DNA of 64,000 nucleotides from contig NZ_JAKRKC020000001.1 in assembly GCF_022664455.2 (NCBI RefSeq), positions 4,841,001-4,905,000 on the forward strand. Direction: 5' to 3'. The stretch is from Actinomadura luzonensis. Lineage in GTDB: Bacteria; Actinomycetota; Actinomycetes; Streptosporangiales; Streptosporangiaceae. Positions within the stretch are counted from its first letter, which is position 1, and each line of letters begins with the position of its first letter. Of this stretch, positions 24,811 through 33,894 are shown piece by piece. Under the pieces are notes generated by a model that saw only the letters and a program-made list of their open reading frames with translations, was not told the origin of the DNA and ran no database searches. Both the position numbers and the translations under genes were made by a program.

Positions 24811-27800
24811 TCAGCGCAGGGCGTAGGCGCGGATCACCTCCTGGCTGAGCGTGTCGCCGGCGGCGTCGGCGGCCTTGAGCCGCAGCGAGACGAAGCCGCC
24901 GGTGGCCCGGGCGAGCGTGGTCGCGTAGCCGCCCTCGCCGGTGCCGCGCAGCCGGGTGGCGTGCCAGGTGGCGCCGTCGTCGTACGACACCTCCAGCGTC
25001 ACGTCGCGGACCGGGCTCGCCGCCGCGCCCTCCTGGTGGGCCACCGCCAGCCGCAGGGTGCGCGAGGCGGCCTGGTTGCGCAGGTCCACGGGGGCGTCGA
25101 AGCGAGCCGTGAGCAGCGGCAGCACCTCGGTGCCCGCCGCGTGCCCGGAGGCGAAGGTCCACACGGCGCGGGTCCTGGTGGACAGCTTCGCCCACTCGGC
25201 CTCGTTCACCACGTCGTACTCGATCCGGTAGCGGGACCGCGCGGCGGGCACCGTGCCGGCCCCGGCGGGCAGGTAGTTCGTCCGCCACAGCAGCTCGTCG
25301 TCGCGGTAGAGCCGGAAGTCGGTCCTGAGCCCGCGCTCGAAGTCGCTGGTGTAGGCCTCGCCGAAGTTGCCGCCGCCGTCCACGAAGCCCTGCATGGACA
25401 CGCGCAGCAGGTCGCCCTCGCGGCGGACCGGGTCGCCCGGGTTGACGCCCGGCAGCAGCGGCTGCTTGAACATGGTGCGCCCGGCGCGCTCCCCCGCCTC
25501 GTACGCGCGGAACTCCGGCGCGGACATCGACAGGCGCGGCGTGTCGGGGTGCGGCCACATGGTGTTGTACGGGCGTTCCGGGCTGATCGCCGAGGTGCTC
25601 CAGCGCACGCCGGGGTCGGGGGTGACGTAGTCGGCGCGGGTGCGCGGCACCTTGGCCAGGGGCAGGTTCGTGGAGATCGACATGCTGTCCCACGGCTCGA
25701 AGGGGAAGCGGGCCTCGTCGACGGTGACGTCGCCGGCGAGCTGGCTGTGGTAGGCGGTGTCGATCCTGGCCAGCGAGCGGGCGCGGACGGTGTAGCGGAG
25801 CCGGTCCGGCACCCGGCCCTGCTCGCGCAGGTACAGGTCGTAGCCGTACGGGCTGGCGGGCACGCCCTTGGCCAGCACCGGCACGGGCAGCAGGCGCAGC
25901 CGCGCGGTCAGCGCCAGCCCGTCCTCGTGGCTGAGCCGCACGGTCGGGACGGCCAGCCTGACCCCGCTGCCGCCGGTGGAGACGTCCGTGCCGGGCCGGT
26001 CGGCGTAGACGGCGACCATCGCGGCCCCGGCCGCCGCGGCGGCGTTGGCCTGCGTGGCGACCGGCACTCCCGGGGTGCGGCGGACGACGGCCAGCCTGCC
26101 GCGCAGGTCGCGGCGCGCCAGCTCCTGCGGGGTGCCGCGGCCGGCGTCCACGGCCAGGAGCAGGCGGGTGCCGTCGAGGCGCGGGTACTCGGCGTCGAGG
26201 TCGCTGAACTGGACCGGGTCGACGTACTCGGGGGTCAGGGGCAGCCCCGGCGCGGTGAACGCGATCTCCGGGGCCTTCAGCCGCCACCGGGTGGCCACGA
26301 CGAACGTGCCCTTGGTGACCTTGCGGGTGGGCTGCACGAACAGCCGCTCCTCGATCTGCGAGCCGGGCGTGATGGTGGTGCCGCCGCGCAGCGCCGTGCC
26401 GCGCTCGCCGGCGCGGTACCACATGAGGGCGGCGGCGGCCCCGGTGTTGCGCTTGGTCTCGTGGTCGGGGGTCTCGACCTGCACCTCGACGGCCTTGCGG
26501 GCGTCCAGCACGAGCTCGGTGTCCTTGGTGATCGTCAGCTCCGGGTCGCCGAGCAGGCTCTCGTTGAGCGGTGTGCCGCTCGCGGTGCTGTCCTGGTCGG
26601 CGGGCATGGTGAAGACGTGGCCGAGCACCGCGTAGGTGCCGGGCCGCACCAGCAGGCAGGTGCCGGCGCCGTACTTCTGGTCGCTGCACGGCTGGGCCGG
26701 GTCGCCCGGCAGCAGGCGGCCGGCCAGGGTGCCCTCGTCCAGGTTCAGGACGGTGAAGCCGCCGCGGGCGGGCCGGCCGTCCCTGGCGACGCCGCGCACC
26801 CGCAGCTCGACCCGCGGCTCCTCGACGGTGGCGCTGAGCAGGGTGCGCACGGGCGGGCCGGCGCCCGGGACGGAGGCGGTCAGCTCCCGGCGCAGCGCGC
26901 CCGGCTCGGCGGCCTCGATCGTGACCGTGGCCCGCGCCGTCCCGGCGGCGGGGACGGTGAGGGTGGCGGGCTCGACGCGGAAGCCGTCCCCGGCGCTCAG
27001 GGTCAGCTCCGCCGGGGCCTGCCCGAGGTTGCGGTACGTCACGGTGCGGCTCTCGCGCCCGCCCGGCTTGATCCGGCCGAACGCCGCCGTACCGGACGCG
27101 GCTACGACGGTCTGCCGGAGCGCGGCGGCCACGTCGATCCGGCCCGCGCCCTGGGTGTCGGCGGGGACGCCGCCGCCTGGCACGGCCGAGGCCATGAGCA
27201 GCGACTTCAGCTCGGCGGCGGTGAGCCCGGGGCGGGCCTGGCGCAGCAGCGCCGCCGCGCCCGCCACGTGCGGGGCAGCCATGGAGGTGCCGGACATCGT
27301 GATCTCGCCGCCGCCCGTCCTGGCGGCGGTGATGTCCACGCCGGGGGCGGTGACGTCGGGCTTGACGGCGTCGTCGGGACCGGCCGGGCCGCGGCTGGAG
27401 AAGCCGGCCGGCCGGTCCTCGCCGTCCACCGCGCCGACGGTCAGCGCCTCGGGAGCGTCGCCGGGGCCGCCCACGCATCGGTCGCAGCCGTCGTTGCCGG
27501 CCGCGACGACGAACAGCGTGCCGTGGGCGGCGCTCAGCCGGGAGACCGCGTCGGTGAGCGGGCCGCCGGGCTCGGGCGAGCCGAGGCTGAGGTTGACGAT
27601 GTCGGCGTGCTGCTCGACGGCCGCCCACTCCATGCCGTCGATGATCCACGACGACAGGCCGTAGCCGTCGGCGTCCAGGACGCGGCCGTCGAGCAGCTTC
27701 GCGCCGGGGGCGACGCCCTTGGCGCCGGCCACCGTGCTGGCGACGTGGGTGCCGTGGCCGTGCGGGTCGCCCGCCGCGTCCGTGCCGGTGAGGTCGCGGC

Positions 27801-28611
27801 GGGCGGCGACGCGGCCGGCCAGGTCGGGGTGCGTGGCGTCCACGCCGGTGTCGAGGACGGCGACGGTCGTGCCGGCGCCGTCGAACCCGGCCGCCCACGC
27901 CGCCGGCGCGCCGATCCGCGGCACGCTGTGCGCGAGGCCGGGGCGGACCTTGCGGTCGAGCCAGATCTTGGTGACACCGGACAGCGGCCCCGCCGCGAGC
28001 GTGCCCGGCGGGGCCGGCCGGGTCAGCTCGGCGCCGAACCGGGGCGCGTCGGCGGCGGCCAGCGTGACGCCGGCGCCGCCGATGCTCTCCAGCGTGCGCA
28101 CCTGCCTGACGGCGGGGAGCGCGGCCTTCGGGGCGTTCGCGGCGTAGGTGAGGATGAGCGGGAGGTCGGCGCCGTACCCCTCCCCGGCCAGGGCCGTCAC
28201 GTTGAACAGGGCGCCGTCGAGCCGGGCGGGCACCAGGTCGGCGACGTCGTCGGGGATGACGCTCACCTCGCCGTCCGCCTCCAGCACCTGGAACGCCGGC
28301 ACCGAGCCGTCGGCGCGCGGCGCGGGCGTGACGGTCACGGCGCTGTGCCCACCGTCCACGGCCCGCACGCGCACCCGGTCACCGGTGATGAGCGTGATCT
28401 CCTGGCCCGCCGCGGCGCCCTTGAACGCCACGGGCACCTCCGCCGTGGCCCGCGCGGCCTGCGCCGGCTGCGCTGACTGCGCTGACTGCACCGGCTGCGC
28501 CGCCTCGGCGCGCGCGGTGGGCGCCGCGAGCAGCGCGGCGGTGAGGGCCAGGGTCCCGGCCGTCACCGTCCCCCGCCGCCGACGGCCCGCCCGCCCCAAC
28601 CTGCCCGGCAT
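24811..28611 (-). CDS. Secreted S8 (subtilisin-like) serine protease with PA domain
   Basis: A 1266-residue exported protease. The signal peptide has a basic N-terminus (RLGRAGRRRRG) and a hydrophobic core ending near residue 37. A prodomain occupies about 60-225. The catalytic triad is Asp254 (AVLDTGVDATHPDL), His286 (GHGTHVAST) and Ser443 (SGTSMAAPHVAG), with oxyanion Asn373 in AAGNDG. After the catalytic domain come beta-sandwich regions (about 500-600), a probable PA insert-like domain (about 830-915) and a C-terminal beta-rich region. The GGGGAGG ribosome-binding site is 6 bases before the ATG. It is convergent with the dual-ATPase gene. The target proteins are unknown. Confidence 0.93.
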   Translation of the reverse strand: MPGRLGRAGRRRRGTVTAGTLALTAALLAAPTARAEAAQPVQSAQSAQPAQAARATAEVPVAFKGAAAGQEITLITGDRVRVRAVDGGHSAVTVTPAPRADGSVPAFQVLEADGEVSVIPDDVADLVPARLDGALFNVTALAGEGYGADLPLILTYAANAPKAALPAVRQVRTLESIGGAGVTLAAADAPRFGAELTRPAPPGTLAAGPLSGVTKIWLDRKVRPGLAHSVPRIGAPAAWAAGFDGAGTTVAVLDTGVDATHPDLAGRVAARRDLTGTDAAGDPHGHGTHVASTVAGAKGVAPGAKLLDGRVLDADGYGLSSWIIDGMEWAAVEQHADIVNLSLGSPEPGGPLTDAVSRLSAAHGTLFVVAAGNDGCDRCVGGPGDAPEALTVGAVDGEDRPAGFSSRGPAGPDDAVKPDVTAPGVDITAARTGGGEITMSGTSMAAPHVAGAAALLRQARPGLTAAELKSLLMASAVPGGGVPADTQGAGRIDVAAALRQTVVAASGTAAFGRIKPGGRESRTVTYRNLGQAPAELTLSAGDGFRVEPATLTVPAAGTARATVTIEAAEPGALRRELTASVPGAGPPVRTLLSATVEEPRVELRVRGVARDGRPARGGFTVLNLDEGTLAGRLLPGDPAQPCSDQKYGAGTCLLVRPGTYAVLGHVFTMPADQDSTASGTPLNESLLGDPELTITKDTELVLDARKAVEVQVETPDHETKRNTGAAAALMWYRAGERGTALRGGTTITPGSQIEERLFVQPTRKVTKGTFVVATRWRLKAPEIAFTAPGLPLTPEYVDPVQFSDLDAEYPRLDGTRLLLAVDAGRGTPQELARRDLRGRLAVVRRTPGVPVATQANAAAAAGAAMVAVYADRPGTDVSTGGSGVRLAVPTVRLSHEDGLALTARLRLLPVPVLAKGVPASPYGYDLYLREQGRVPDRLRYTVRARSLARIDTAYHSQLAGDVTVDEARFPFEPWDSMSISTNLPLAKVPRTRADYVTPDPGVRWSTSAISPERPYNTMWPHPDTPRLSMSAPEFRAYEAGERAGRTMFKQPLLPGVNPGDPVRREGDLLRVSMQGFVDGGGNFGEAYTSDFERGLRTDFRLYRDDELLWRTNYLPAGAGTVPAARSRYRIEYDVVNEAEWAKLSTRTRAVWTFASGHAAGTEVLPLLTARFDAPVDLRNQAASRTLRLAVAHQEGAAASPVRDVTLEVSYDDGATWHATRLRGTGEGGYATTLARATGGFVSLRLKAADAAGDTLSQEVIRAYALR

Positions 28612-28790
28612 GGACGACCTCCCCGAGTATCGGTAAGCACGAATACCGAATTCCTAGCCACCCCTATCTGCGGCTGTCCATGAGCTGCACCTGGCCAGAT
28701 CACGACTTGTCGTGAACTCGCCATCGCCGCCGGGCCTTGGCCGCCGTCCCCGCGCGGTCTACACTCGCCGCGACGCCCGGGAAGGAGACC
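28612..28790. promoter_or_regulatory. Divergent promoter region of protease and alpha/beta hydrolase
   Basis: The region contains two perfect inverted repeats: TCGGTA-N8-TACCGA at 28630-28649, about 20 bases upstream of the protease gene, and CACGAC-TT-GTCGTG at 28701-28714, about 77 bases before the hydrolase gene. The local base composition is less GC-rich than the genes. Both are operator candidates; no regulator gene is adjacent. Confidence 0.4.
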
Positions 28791-29597
28791 ATGGACACCG
28801 GCACGCTCCCCGTCCCCGGCGCGGAGCTCTACTACGAGGTCCGCGGCACGGGCCCGGTCCTGCTGACGATCCTCGGCGGCGGCACGGACGCGGCGATGGC
28901 GGGGCCGCTCGCGGCCGCGCTGGCCGCCCGCTACACGGTCGTCACCTACGACCGGCGCGGCTTCACCCGCAGCCCGCTCACCGGCCCGCCGGCCGCGCAG
29001 CGCCTCGCCGACCACGCCGACGACGCGCTGCGCCTGATCGACGCGTGCGATTTGGGGCCGGCGAACGTGTTCGCCACCCACTCGGGCGCCCTCATCGGCC
29101 TCGACCTGCTGGCCCGCCACCCCGGCCGGGTGCGGCGGCTGGTCGCGCACGAGCCGCCCGCGTTCGAGCTGCTGCCGGACGCGGCGAGGTGGCGGCGGCT
29201 GGCCGAGGAGGCGGCCGAGCGCTGCCGGCGCGAGGGCGTCGCCGCGGCCGCGCGGGTGCTCGGCGAGCAGACCGGCGTGAGCCCGCCGCCCGAGCCCGAC
29301 CCAGGTCTGCCGGAGTGGGTGCGCGCCATGCTGACCAGGATGGCGGTCAACATGGAGACGAGCCTGCTGTACGAGCAGGTCCCGTTCGTCCGGCACGTCC
29401 CCGACCTGGCCGCGCTGCGGGCGGCCCCGCCGGTGCTCGCCTGCGGCGCGGACACCAGCGGGCTCATGCGCGCGTGCACGCTCGCCCTCGCGGGCCTGCT
29501 GGACGTGCCGGTCGTGGAGCTGCCCGGCGACCACGCCGGCTACCTCCGCGACCCGGCCGGGTTCGGCGCGGCGCTGCGCGGCCTGCTGGAGGCTTAA
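28791..29597 (+). CDS. Alpha/beta hydrolase
   Basis: A 268-residue alpha/beta-fold hydrolase without a signal peptide. The oxyanion region is TILGGGTDA and the nucleophile elbow is ATHSGALIG, so the first Gly of the usual GxSxG motif is Ala. The catalytic His is probably in LPGDHAGYLRDP near the C-terminus. The start is ATG 28791, preceded by GAAGGAGACC. The hydrolysed substrate cannot be predicted. A VOC protein gene follows 31 bases later and may be co-transcribed. Confidence 0.85.
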   Translation: MDTGTLPVPGAELYYEVRGTGPVLLTILGGGTDAAMAGPLAAALAARYTVVTYDRRGFTRSPLTGPPAAQRLADHADDALRLIDACDLGPANVFATHSGALIGLDLLARHPGRVRRLVAHEPPAFELLPDAARWRRLAEEAAERCRREGVAAAARVLGEQTGVSPPPEPDPGLPEWVRAMLTRMAVNMETSLLYEQVPFVRHVPDLAALRAAPPVLACGADTSGLMRACTLALAGLLDVPVVELPGDHAGYLRDPAGFGAALRGLLEA

Positions 29598-29628
29598 CGA
29601 AAGTAGTTGAAAGGCATACGGTTGAGCC

Positions 29629-30234
29629 ATGGCTGAGAACCCGGAACAGGTGCACTGGCGCGGCGTGCACCACCTCGCCCTGGTGACCGCGGACATGGAC
29701 GCCACCGTGCGCTTCTGGCACGGCGTGCTCGGCGCCCGCCTGGTCACGACGCTGGCCGTCCCCGCGTTCAGGCACTACTTCTTCGAGGTCGCGCCGGGCA
29801 ACACGGTCGCCTTCTTCGAGTACGCGGGCCAGCCGCTCGACAGCTTCGCCAAGCCGGCCGGCGTCCCGTACGCGCGGGCCGCCCAGTTCGACCACCTGTC
29901 GCTGCACCTGCCGGACGAGGACGCGCTGCACCGCCTGCGCGACCGGCTGAAGGCGCACGGCTGCGAGGTCACCGACGTCATCGACCACGGCTTCCTGCGC
30001 TCGGTCTACTTCAGCGACCCCAACGGCATCGCGCTGGAGGCGTCCTGGTGGACGGTCGACCCGACCGGCCGCCCGGTCGACTACTCCGACGAGCGGCTGT
30101 TCGCCGACCCCGACCCGGTGCCGGCCGTGCGCGAGCTGCGCGAGGAGGGCCGGCTGCGCCGCACGGTCGCCACCCGCCTGGTCGACGGCGTCATCGAGGA
30201 CCTGGCCCGCGAGGGCATCACGCTGGAGCGGTGA
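29629..30234 (+). CDS. VOC family (glyoxalase/dioxygenase fold) protein
   Basis: A 201-residue vicinal-oxygen-chelate protein with two beta-alpha-beta-beta-beta modules. Probable metal ligands are the His in VHHLALVTADM, the His in FDHLSLHLPDE and the Glu in GIALEASWW. The family includes ring-cleaving dioxygenases, glyoxalases and resistance proteins. The C-terminal 50 residues (after about 150) are an extension seen in dioxygenase-like members. It lies 31 bases downstream of the alpha/beta hydrolase, a pairing common in aromatic catabolism, though nothing else here supports a pathway. Confidence 0.85.
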   Translation: MAENPEQVHWRGVHHLALVTADMDATVRFWHGVLGARLVTTLAVPAFRHYFFEVAPGNTVAFFEYAGQPLDSFAKPAGVPYARAAQFDHLSLHLPDEDALHRLRDRLKAHGCEVTDVIDHGFLRSVYFSDPNGIALEASWWTVDPTGRPVDYSDERLFADPDPVPAVRELREEGRLRRTVATRLVDGVIEDLAREGITLER

Positions 30235-30252
30235 ACGGCGCCGGACAGCCGG

Positions 30253-30286
30253 GGACACCCCTGGAGCGCTGTGTCCAGGGGTGTCC
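30253..30286. terminator. Bidirectional terminator hairpin between VOC and xylanase genes
   Basis: Perfect 13-bp arms GGACACCCCTGGA and TCCAGGGGTGTCC enclose an 8-base loop. It lies between the two convergent genes, 18 bases after the VOC stop and 12 before the xylanase stop. Confidence 0.8.
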
Positions 30287-30297
30287 GGTGCGGGCGA

Positions 30298-31962
30298 TCA
30301 GGCGCAGGTGTAGCCGGACGGCGTCTGGGTGTTGCCGCTCGGGCGGGCCACCTGGAAGCCGAACGACGTGCTGGCGTTCGGGGCGAGGTTGCCGTTGTAG
30401 TTGGCGTTCTTGGCGGTGACGGTCTGGCCGCTCACGGTCACGGCGGCGTTCCACGAGCCGACCAGGGTGTGCCCGGAGGGCAGGGTGAAGGTGACCGTCC
30501 AGCCGGTGATGGCGGAGGTGCCGGTGTTGGTGACGGTGACGGGCTGGACGACGTAGCCGCCGCCCCACTGGGTCTGGATGGTGCCCGTGGCGGTGCAGCC
30601 GCCGCCCCCGCCCGGCCCCGACTCGGTGGTGAACGTGGCGAGCGCCGAGTTGGCCGACAGGTTCCCGGCCCCGTCGCGGGCGCGCACGTACACCTGGTAC
30701 TGGGTGCTGGGGCTCAGGCCGGTCAGCGTGATCGAGGCGCTGGTGCTCTGGCCGAGCAGCGTGTCGGTGGCGCCCTGCTCACGGTAGACGTTGTAGCCGG
30801 CCATGCCGCTGCCGCCGGTGTCGGTGGAGGCGGTCCAGCTCAGCGCCGCGGAGTTGGAGGTGACGGTGCCGACCGTGGGCGTGCCGGGCGTGCTGGGCGC
30901 GGTGGTGTCGGGGTTGCTGCCGCCCGCGAGCGCGTCGTGCACGGCGGTGTAGGACGGCTTCTGCTGGTAGTTCTCGTCGTAGATGAGCGCGGCGCCCTGG
31001 CCGGAGAAGGTGTCCGGCACCCAGGAGTACTTGTCGGTGAAGCCCCAGATGGTGACGCCGGCGCAGGCGGTCACCGCCAGGCAGGCGTTGACGACGTTGC
31101 GGTAGTAGGTGGCCTGGGTGGTGTCCTTGCTGGAGTCGCGCGGCATCTGCATGCGCACGTCCAGCTCGGTCACCCGGACGGTGACGCCGAGCGCGGCGAA
31201 GCGCTCCATGTTCTGCTGCATGTCGCTCGGGAAGCCGTACTGGATGGCGAGGTGGCTCTGGAAGCCCACGCAGTCCACCGGCACGCCCTGCTGGCGCAGC
31301 GACGAGACCAGGTTGTACATCGCGGTGCTCTTGGCGTTGATGCCCTCGACGTTGTAGTCGTTGATGCACAGCTTGGCGTCGGGGTCGGCGGCGCGGGCGG
31401 CGCGGAAGGCGTCGGCGACGAAGCTCTGGCCGAGCGTGTTGTACCAGAACGAGGTGCGCCAGCCGCCGTTGTCGTCGAAGATCTCGTTGACCACGTCCCA
31501 GGAGGTCACGGTGGCGTTGCTGGCGTAGTGGCCGACGACCTGGGCGATGTGGTTCTGCATCGCCTGGCGCATGGCGCTGGCGCCGAGGCCCTGCACCCAG
31601 CCGGGCGTCTGCTGGTGCCAGACCAGGGTGTGGCCGTGGACCTGCTGGTTGTTCTGCGTGGCGAAGTTCACGATCTGGTCGGCGCCGGAGAAGTTGAACT
31701 GGCCCTGGCTGGGCTCGGTGGAGTCCCACTTCATCGCGTTCTCGGCGGTGACCTGGCTGAACTCGGTGCCCGCGATGGTGCGGTAGGAGGCCTCGTTGGC
31801 CAGCTGGCTGGTGGCGAGCGCCGTACCGATGAACTTGCCCTTGGCCGCGGCGTGCGTGCGCAGCGGCGCGCTGGCGTCGGCCGACGTGGTGGGCAGGAGG
31901 AAGGCTGCGACGATCCCCAGCAGGGTGAGGAGTCTGACGAGCGCGGACGAAAGCACGGACAT
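30298..31962 (-). CDS. Secreted GH10 endo-1,4-beta-xylanase with FN3 and CBM2 domains
   Basis: A 554-residue extracellular xylanase. The signal peptide covers about residues 1-30 and the GH10 barrel about 40-345, with acid/base Glu160 in WDVVNEIF and nucleophile Glu266 in VTELDVRM. A fibronectin type III domain (about 355-445) and a Gly-rich linker lead to a C-terminal family 2 carbohydrate-binding module bounded by cysteines (GCTATG and YTCA). A GGAGG ribosome-binding site lies only 3 bases before the ATG at 31962, but 9 bases before the in-frame GTG at 31956, so the start may be the GTG. Operator-like palindromes and a promoter lie upstream. Confidence 0.95.
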   Translation of the reverse strand: MSVLSSALVRLLTLLGIVAAFLLPTTSADASAPLRTHAAAKGKFIGTALATSQLANEASYRTIAGTEFSQVTAENAMKWDSTEPSQGQFNFSGADQIVNFATQNNQQVHGHTLVWHQQTPGWVQGLGASAMRQAMQNHIAQVVGHYASNATVTSWDVVNEIFDDNGGWRTSFWYNTLGQSFVADAFRAARAADPDAKLCINDYNVEGINAKSTAMYNLVSSLRQQGVPVDCVGFQSHLAIQYGFPSDMQQNMERFAALGVTVRVTELDVRMQMPRDSSKDTTQATYYRNVVNACLAVTACAGVTIWGFTDKYSWVPDTFSGQGAALIYDENYQQKPSYTAVHDALAGGSNPDTTAPSTPGTPTVGTVTSNSAALSWTASTDTGGSGMAGYNVYREQGATDTLLGQSTSASITLTGLSPSTQYQVYVRARDGAGNLSANSALATFTTESGPGGGGGCTATGTIQTQWGGGYVVQPVTVTNTGTSAITGWTVTFTLPSGHTLVGSWNAAVTVSGQTVTAKNANYNGNLAPNASTSFGFQVARPSGNTQTPSGYTCA

Positions 31963-31988
31963 CTACCTCCGAGGGCAGGCACTCGATC

Positions 31989-31999
31989 CGAAAGTTTCG
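31989..31999. promoter_or_regulatory. Palindrome upstream of the xylanase gene (site X1)
   Basis: CGAAAGTTTCG is almost a perfect palindrome and lies in the untranslated leader downstream of the predicted promoter, where a repressor could act as a roadblock. It resembles the GAAA(C/G)TTTC elements reported upstream of streptomycete xylanase genes. Confidence 0.65.
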
Positions 32000-32022
32000 A
32001 TCCCTCTTGGATCGCATCGCAG

Positions 32023-32051
32023 ACGGTATTGACATGCCAGAGGAGGGTCAA
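32023..32051 (-). promoter_or_regulatory. Predicted sigma-70-type promoter of the xylanase gene
   Basis: On the minus strand TTGACC (32051-32046), a 17-bp spacer and TACCGT (32028-32023) fit the housekeeping consensus. Transcription would start near 32016, leaving a leader of about 55 bases that includes site X1. Confidence 0.55.
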
Positions 32052-32091
32052 TGCCAGGGCTCACCGGCGGCCAAAGCAGCAGCTAGGGCAG

Positions 32092-32123
32092 CGAAAGTAT
32101 CGGCGTAGCCATGAAAGTTTCAT
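32092..32123. promoter_or_regulatory. Two further xylanase-type palindromes (sites X2 and X3)
   Basis: CGAAAGTATCG at 32092-32102 and ATGAAAGTTTCAT at 32111-32123 share the GAAAGTTTC core with site X1. They lie upstream of the predicted xylanase promoter and could also affect the divergent acyl-CoA synthetase gene. Confidence 0.55.
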
Positions 32124-32146
32124 GAGCCGTGTAACTCTAGCGCAAC

Positions 32147-32164
32147 GTACTGACCGGTCGGTAC
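32147..32164. promoter_or_regulatory. TetR-type palindrome before the acyl-CoA synthetase gene
   Basis: GTAC-T-GACCGGTC-G-GTAC is an 18-bp palindrome with one mismatched pair. The GACCGGTC core with flanking GTAC is typical of TetR-family operators in actinobacterial lipid catabolism genes. It lies 48 bases before the start codon. Confidence 0.55.
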
Positions 32165-32211
32165 TGTGATTTATCCAGAATAATCGTCCAGATGCGGGGA
32201 GCGTTCTGCAC

Positions 32212-33882
32212 ATGTCCCTTACGCACGCCCAGGCTCAGGCCCAGCTCACCGGCCCCGGCCAGCTCTTCGAGATGGAGGAGATAGGCGACACCGGGGTACG
32301 CACGTGGAAGCACGCACCCGCCAGTTACCGCGCGCTGCTGGAGATGAGCCGGTTCCACGGCGAGAAGCTCTTCCTGGTCTACGAGGACGAGCACATCACC
32401 TACGAGGACCACTTCCGCCGTGCCGCGACGCTGGCCAACCGCCTCGTGGACGACTACGGCGTGCGCAAGGGCGACCGCGTGGCCGTGGCCATGCGCAACT
32501 ACCCCGAATGGGTGATCGCGTTCTCCGCCGCGCTGGCCGCCGGGGCCGTCGCCGTGCCGCTGAACGCCTGGTGGACGGAGGCCGAGCTGGCCTACGGCGT
32601 GAGCGACTCCGGCGCGAAGGTGCTCATCGCCGACGCCGAGCGGGCCGAGCGGCTGGCCGCCACCGGCGTGCCGATGATCGTCGTCAGGGGCGCGGCCACC
32701 GGCGGAGCGCGGACGTTCGCCGAGGTCCTGGGCGAGATCACGGCCGACGTGACGCTGCCCGAGGTGGAGCTGTCGCCCGACGACCCGGCGACGATCTTCT
32801 ACACCTCCGGCACCACCGGCAACCCCAAGGGCGCGCTCGGCAGCCACCGCAACATCGGCCAGGCCCCCATGACGGTCGCGTACGGCATGATGCGCGCCGC
32901 CACCATGGCCGGCAAGGACCCCGGCGCGGCGGCCGGCGCCCGCCGCGTCACGCTGCTGACCGTGCCGCTGTTCCACGTCACCGGCTGCTTCTCGGCCATG
33001 ACCGCGACGATGTTCAGCGGCGGCGGCCTGGTGCTCATGTACAAGTGGGACCCCGAGCAGGCGCTGCGCCTCATCGAGCGGGAGCGGGTCACCGGCATGA
33101 TCGGCGTGCCGACCAACGCCTGGCAGCTCATGTCGCACCCCGACTTCGGCAAGTACGACCTGTCCTCGCTGGTCACCCTCGGCTACGGCGGCGCGCCCGC
33201 CCCGCCCAAGCTGCTGGAGCGCATCACCGAGAGCCTGCCCGACCGCGCCCCCTCCAACGGCTACGGCATGACCGAGACCAGCGCCCTGGCCATCGGCAAC
33301 GGCGGCGCCGACTACCGGGCCAAGCCGGACAGCATCGGCCTGCCCGTCCCCGTCGTGGACGTGCGCGTCGTGGACCCCATGGGCGCCGAGCTCGCCCCCG
33401 GCGAGGTCGGCGAGCTGTGCCTGCGCGGCCCCAACGTCATCCTCGGCTACTGGAACAAGCCCGAGGCCACGGCCGAGACCTTCGTGAACGGCTGGGTGCA
33501 CACCGGCGACCTGGCCAGGATCGACGAGGACGGCTTCGTCTACATCGTGGACCGCGCCAAGGACATGGTCATCCGCGGCGGCGAGAACGTGTACTGCGCC
33601 GAGGTGGAGGCGGCCCTGTTCGAGCACCCGGCGGTGGACGACGCCGCGGTGATCGGCGTGCCGCACGACGAGCTGGGCGAGGAGGTCGGCGCCGTCGTCC
33701 GGCTCAAGCCGGGCGCGACGGCCACCAAGGCCGGGCTGCAGGAGTTCCTGGCCGGGCGGCTGGCCAAGTTCAAGATCCCGGTGCACGTCTGGTTCCGTGC
33801 GGGCGAGCTGCCCCGCAACCCCGGCGGCAAGATCCTCAAGACCCGCCTCCGCCGCGAGGTCCTGGGCACCGCCGAGTCCTGA
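32212..33882 (+). CDS. Acyl-CoA synthetase (class I adenylate-forming ligase)
   Basis: A 556-residue ATP-dependent fatty acyl- or carboxylate-CoA ligase. Core motifs in order are the AMP/P-loop FYTSGTTGNPKGALGSH, NGYGMTETSA, the HTGDLARIDEDGF hinge region, VDRAKDMVIRGGENV and the C-terminal PGGKILK with the adenylation lysine. It is closest in feel to medium- or long-chain FadD-type enzymes, but chain length cannot be read. A TetR-type palindrome lies upstream, suggesting derepression by an acyl-CoA. It is transcribed alone and followed by a strong terminator. Confidence 0.9.
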   Translation: MSLTHAQAQAQLTGPGQLFEMEEIGDTGVRTWKHAPASYRALLEMSRFHGEKLFLVYEDEHITYEDHFRRAATLANRLVDDYGVRKGDRVAVAMRNYPEWVIAFSAALAAGAVAVPLNAWWTEAELAYGVSDSGAKVLIADAERAERLAATGVPMIVVRGAATGGARTFAEVLGEITADVTLPEVELSPDDPATIFYTSGTTGNPKGALGSHRNIGQAPMTVAYGMMRAATMAGKDPGAAAGARRVTLLTVPLFHVTGCFSAMTATMFSGGGLVLMYKWDPEQALRLIERERVTGMIGVPTNAWQLMSHPDFGKYDLSSLVTLGYGGAPAPPKLLERITESLPDRAPSNGYGMTETSALAIGNGGADYRAKPDSIGLPVPVVDVRVVDPMGAELAPGEVGELCLRGPNVILGYWNKPEATAETFVNGWVHTGDLARIDEDGFVYIVDRAKDMVIRGGENVYCAEVEAALFEHPAVDDAAVIGVPHDELGEEVGAVVRLKPGATATKAGLQEFLAGRLAKFKIPVHVWFRAGELPRNPGGKILKTRLRREVLGTAES

Positions 33883-33894
33883 CCGCTGCCTCCC

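Noticed and set aside
29464-30258. Minus-strand open frame opposite the VOC gene
   Set aside because: Antisense shadow with no motifs; the plus strand encodes a clear VOC protein.
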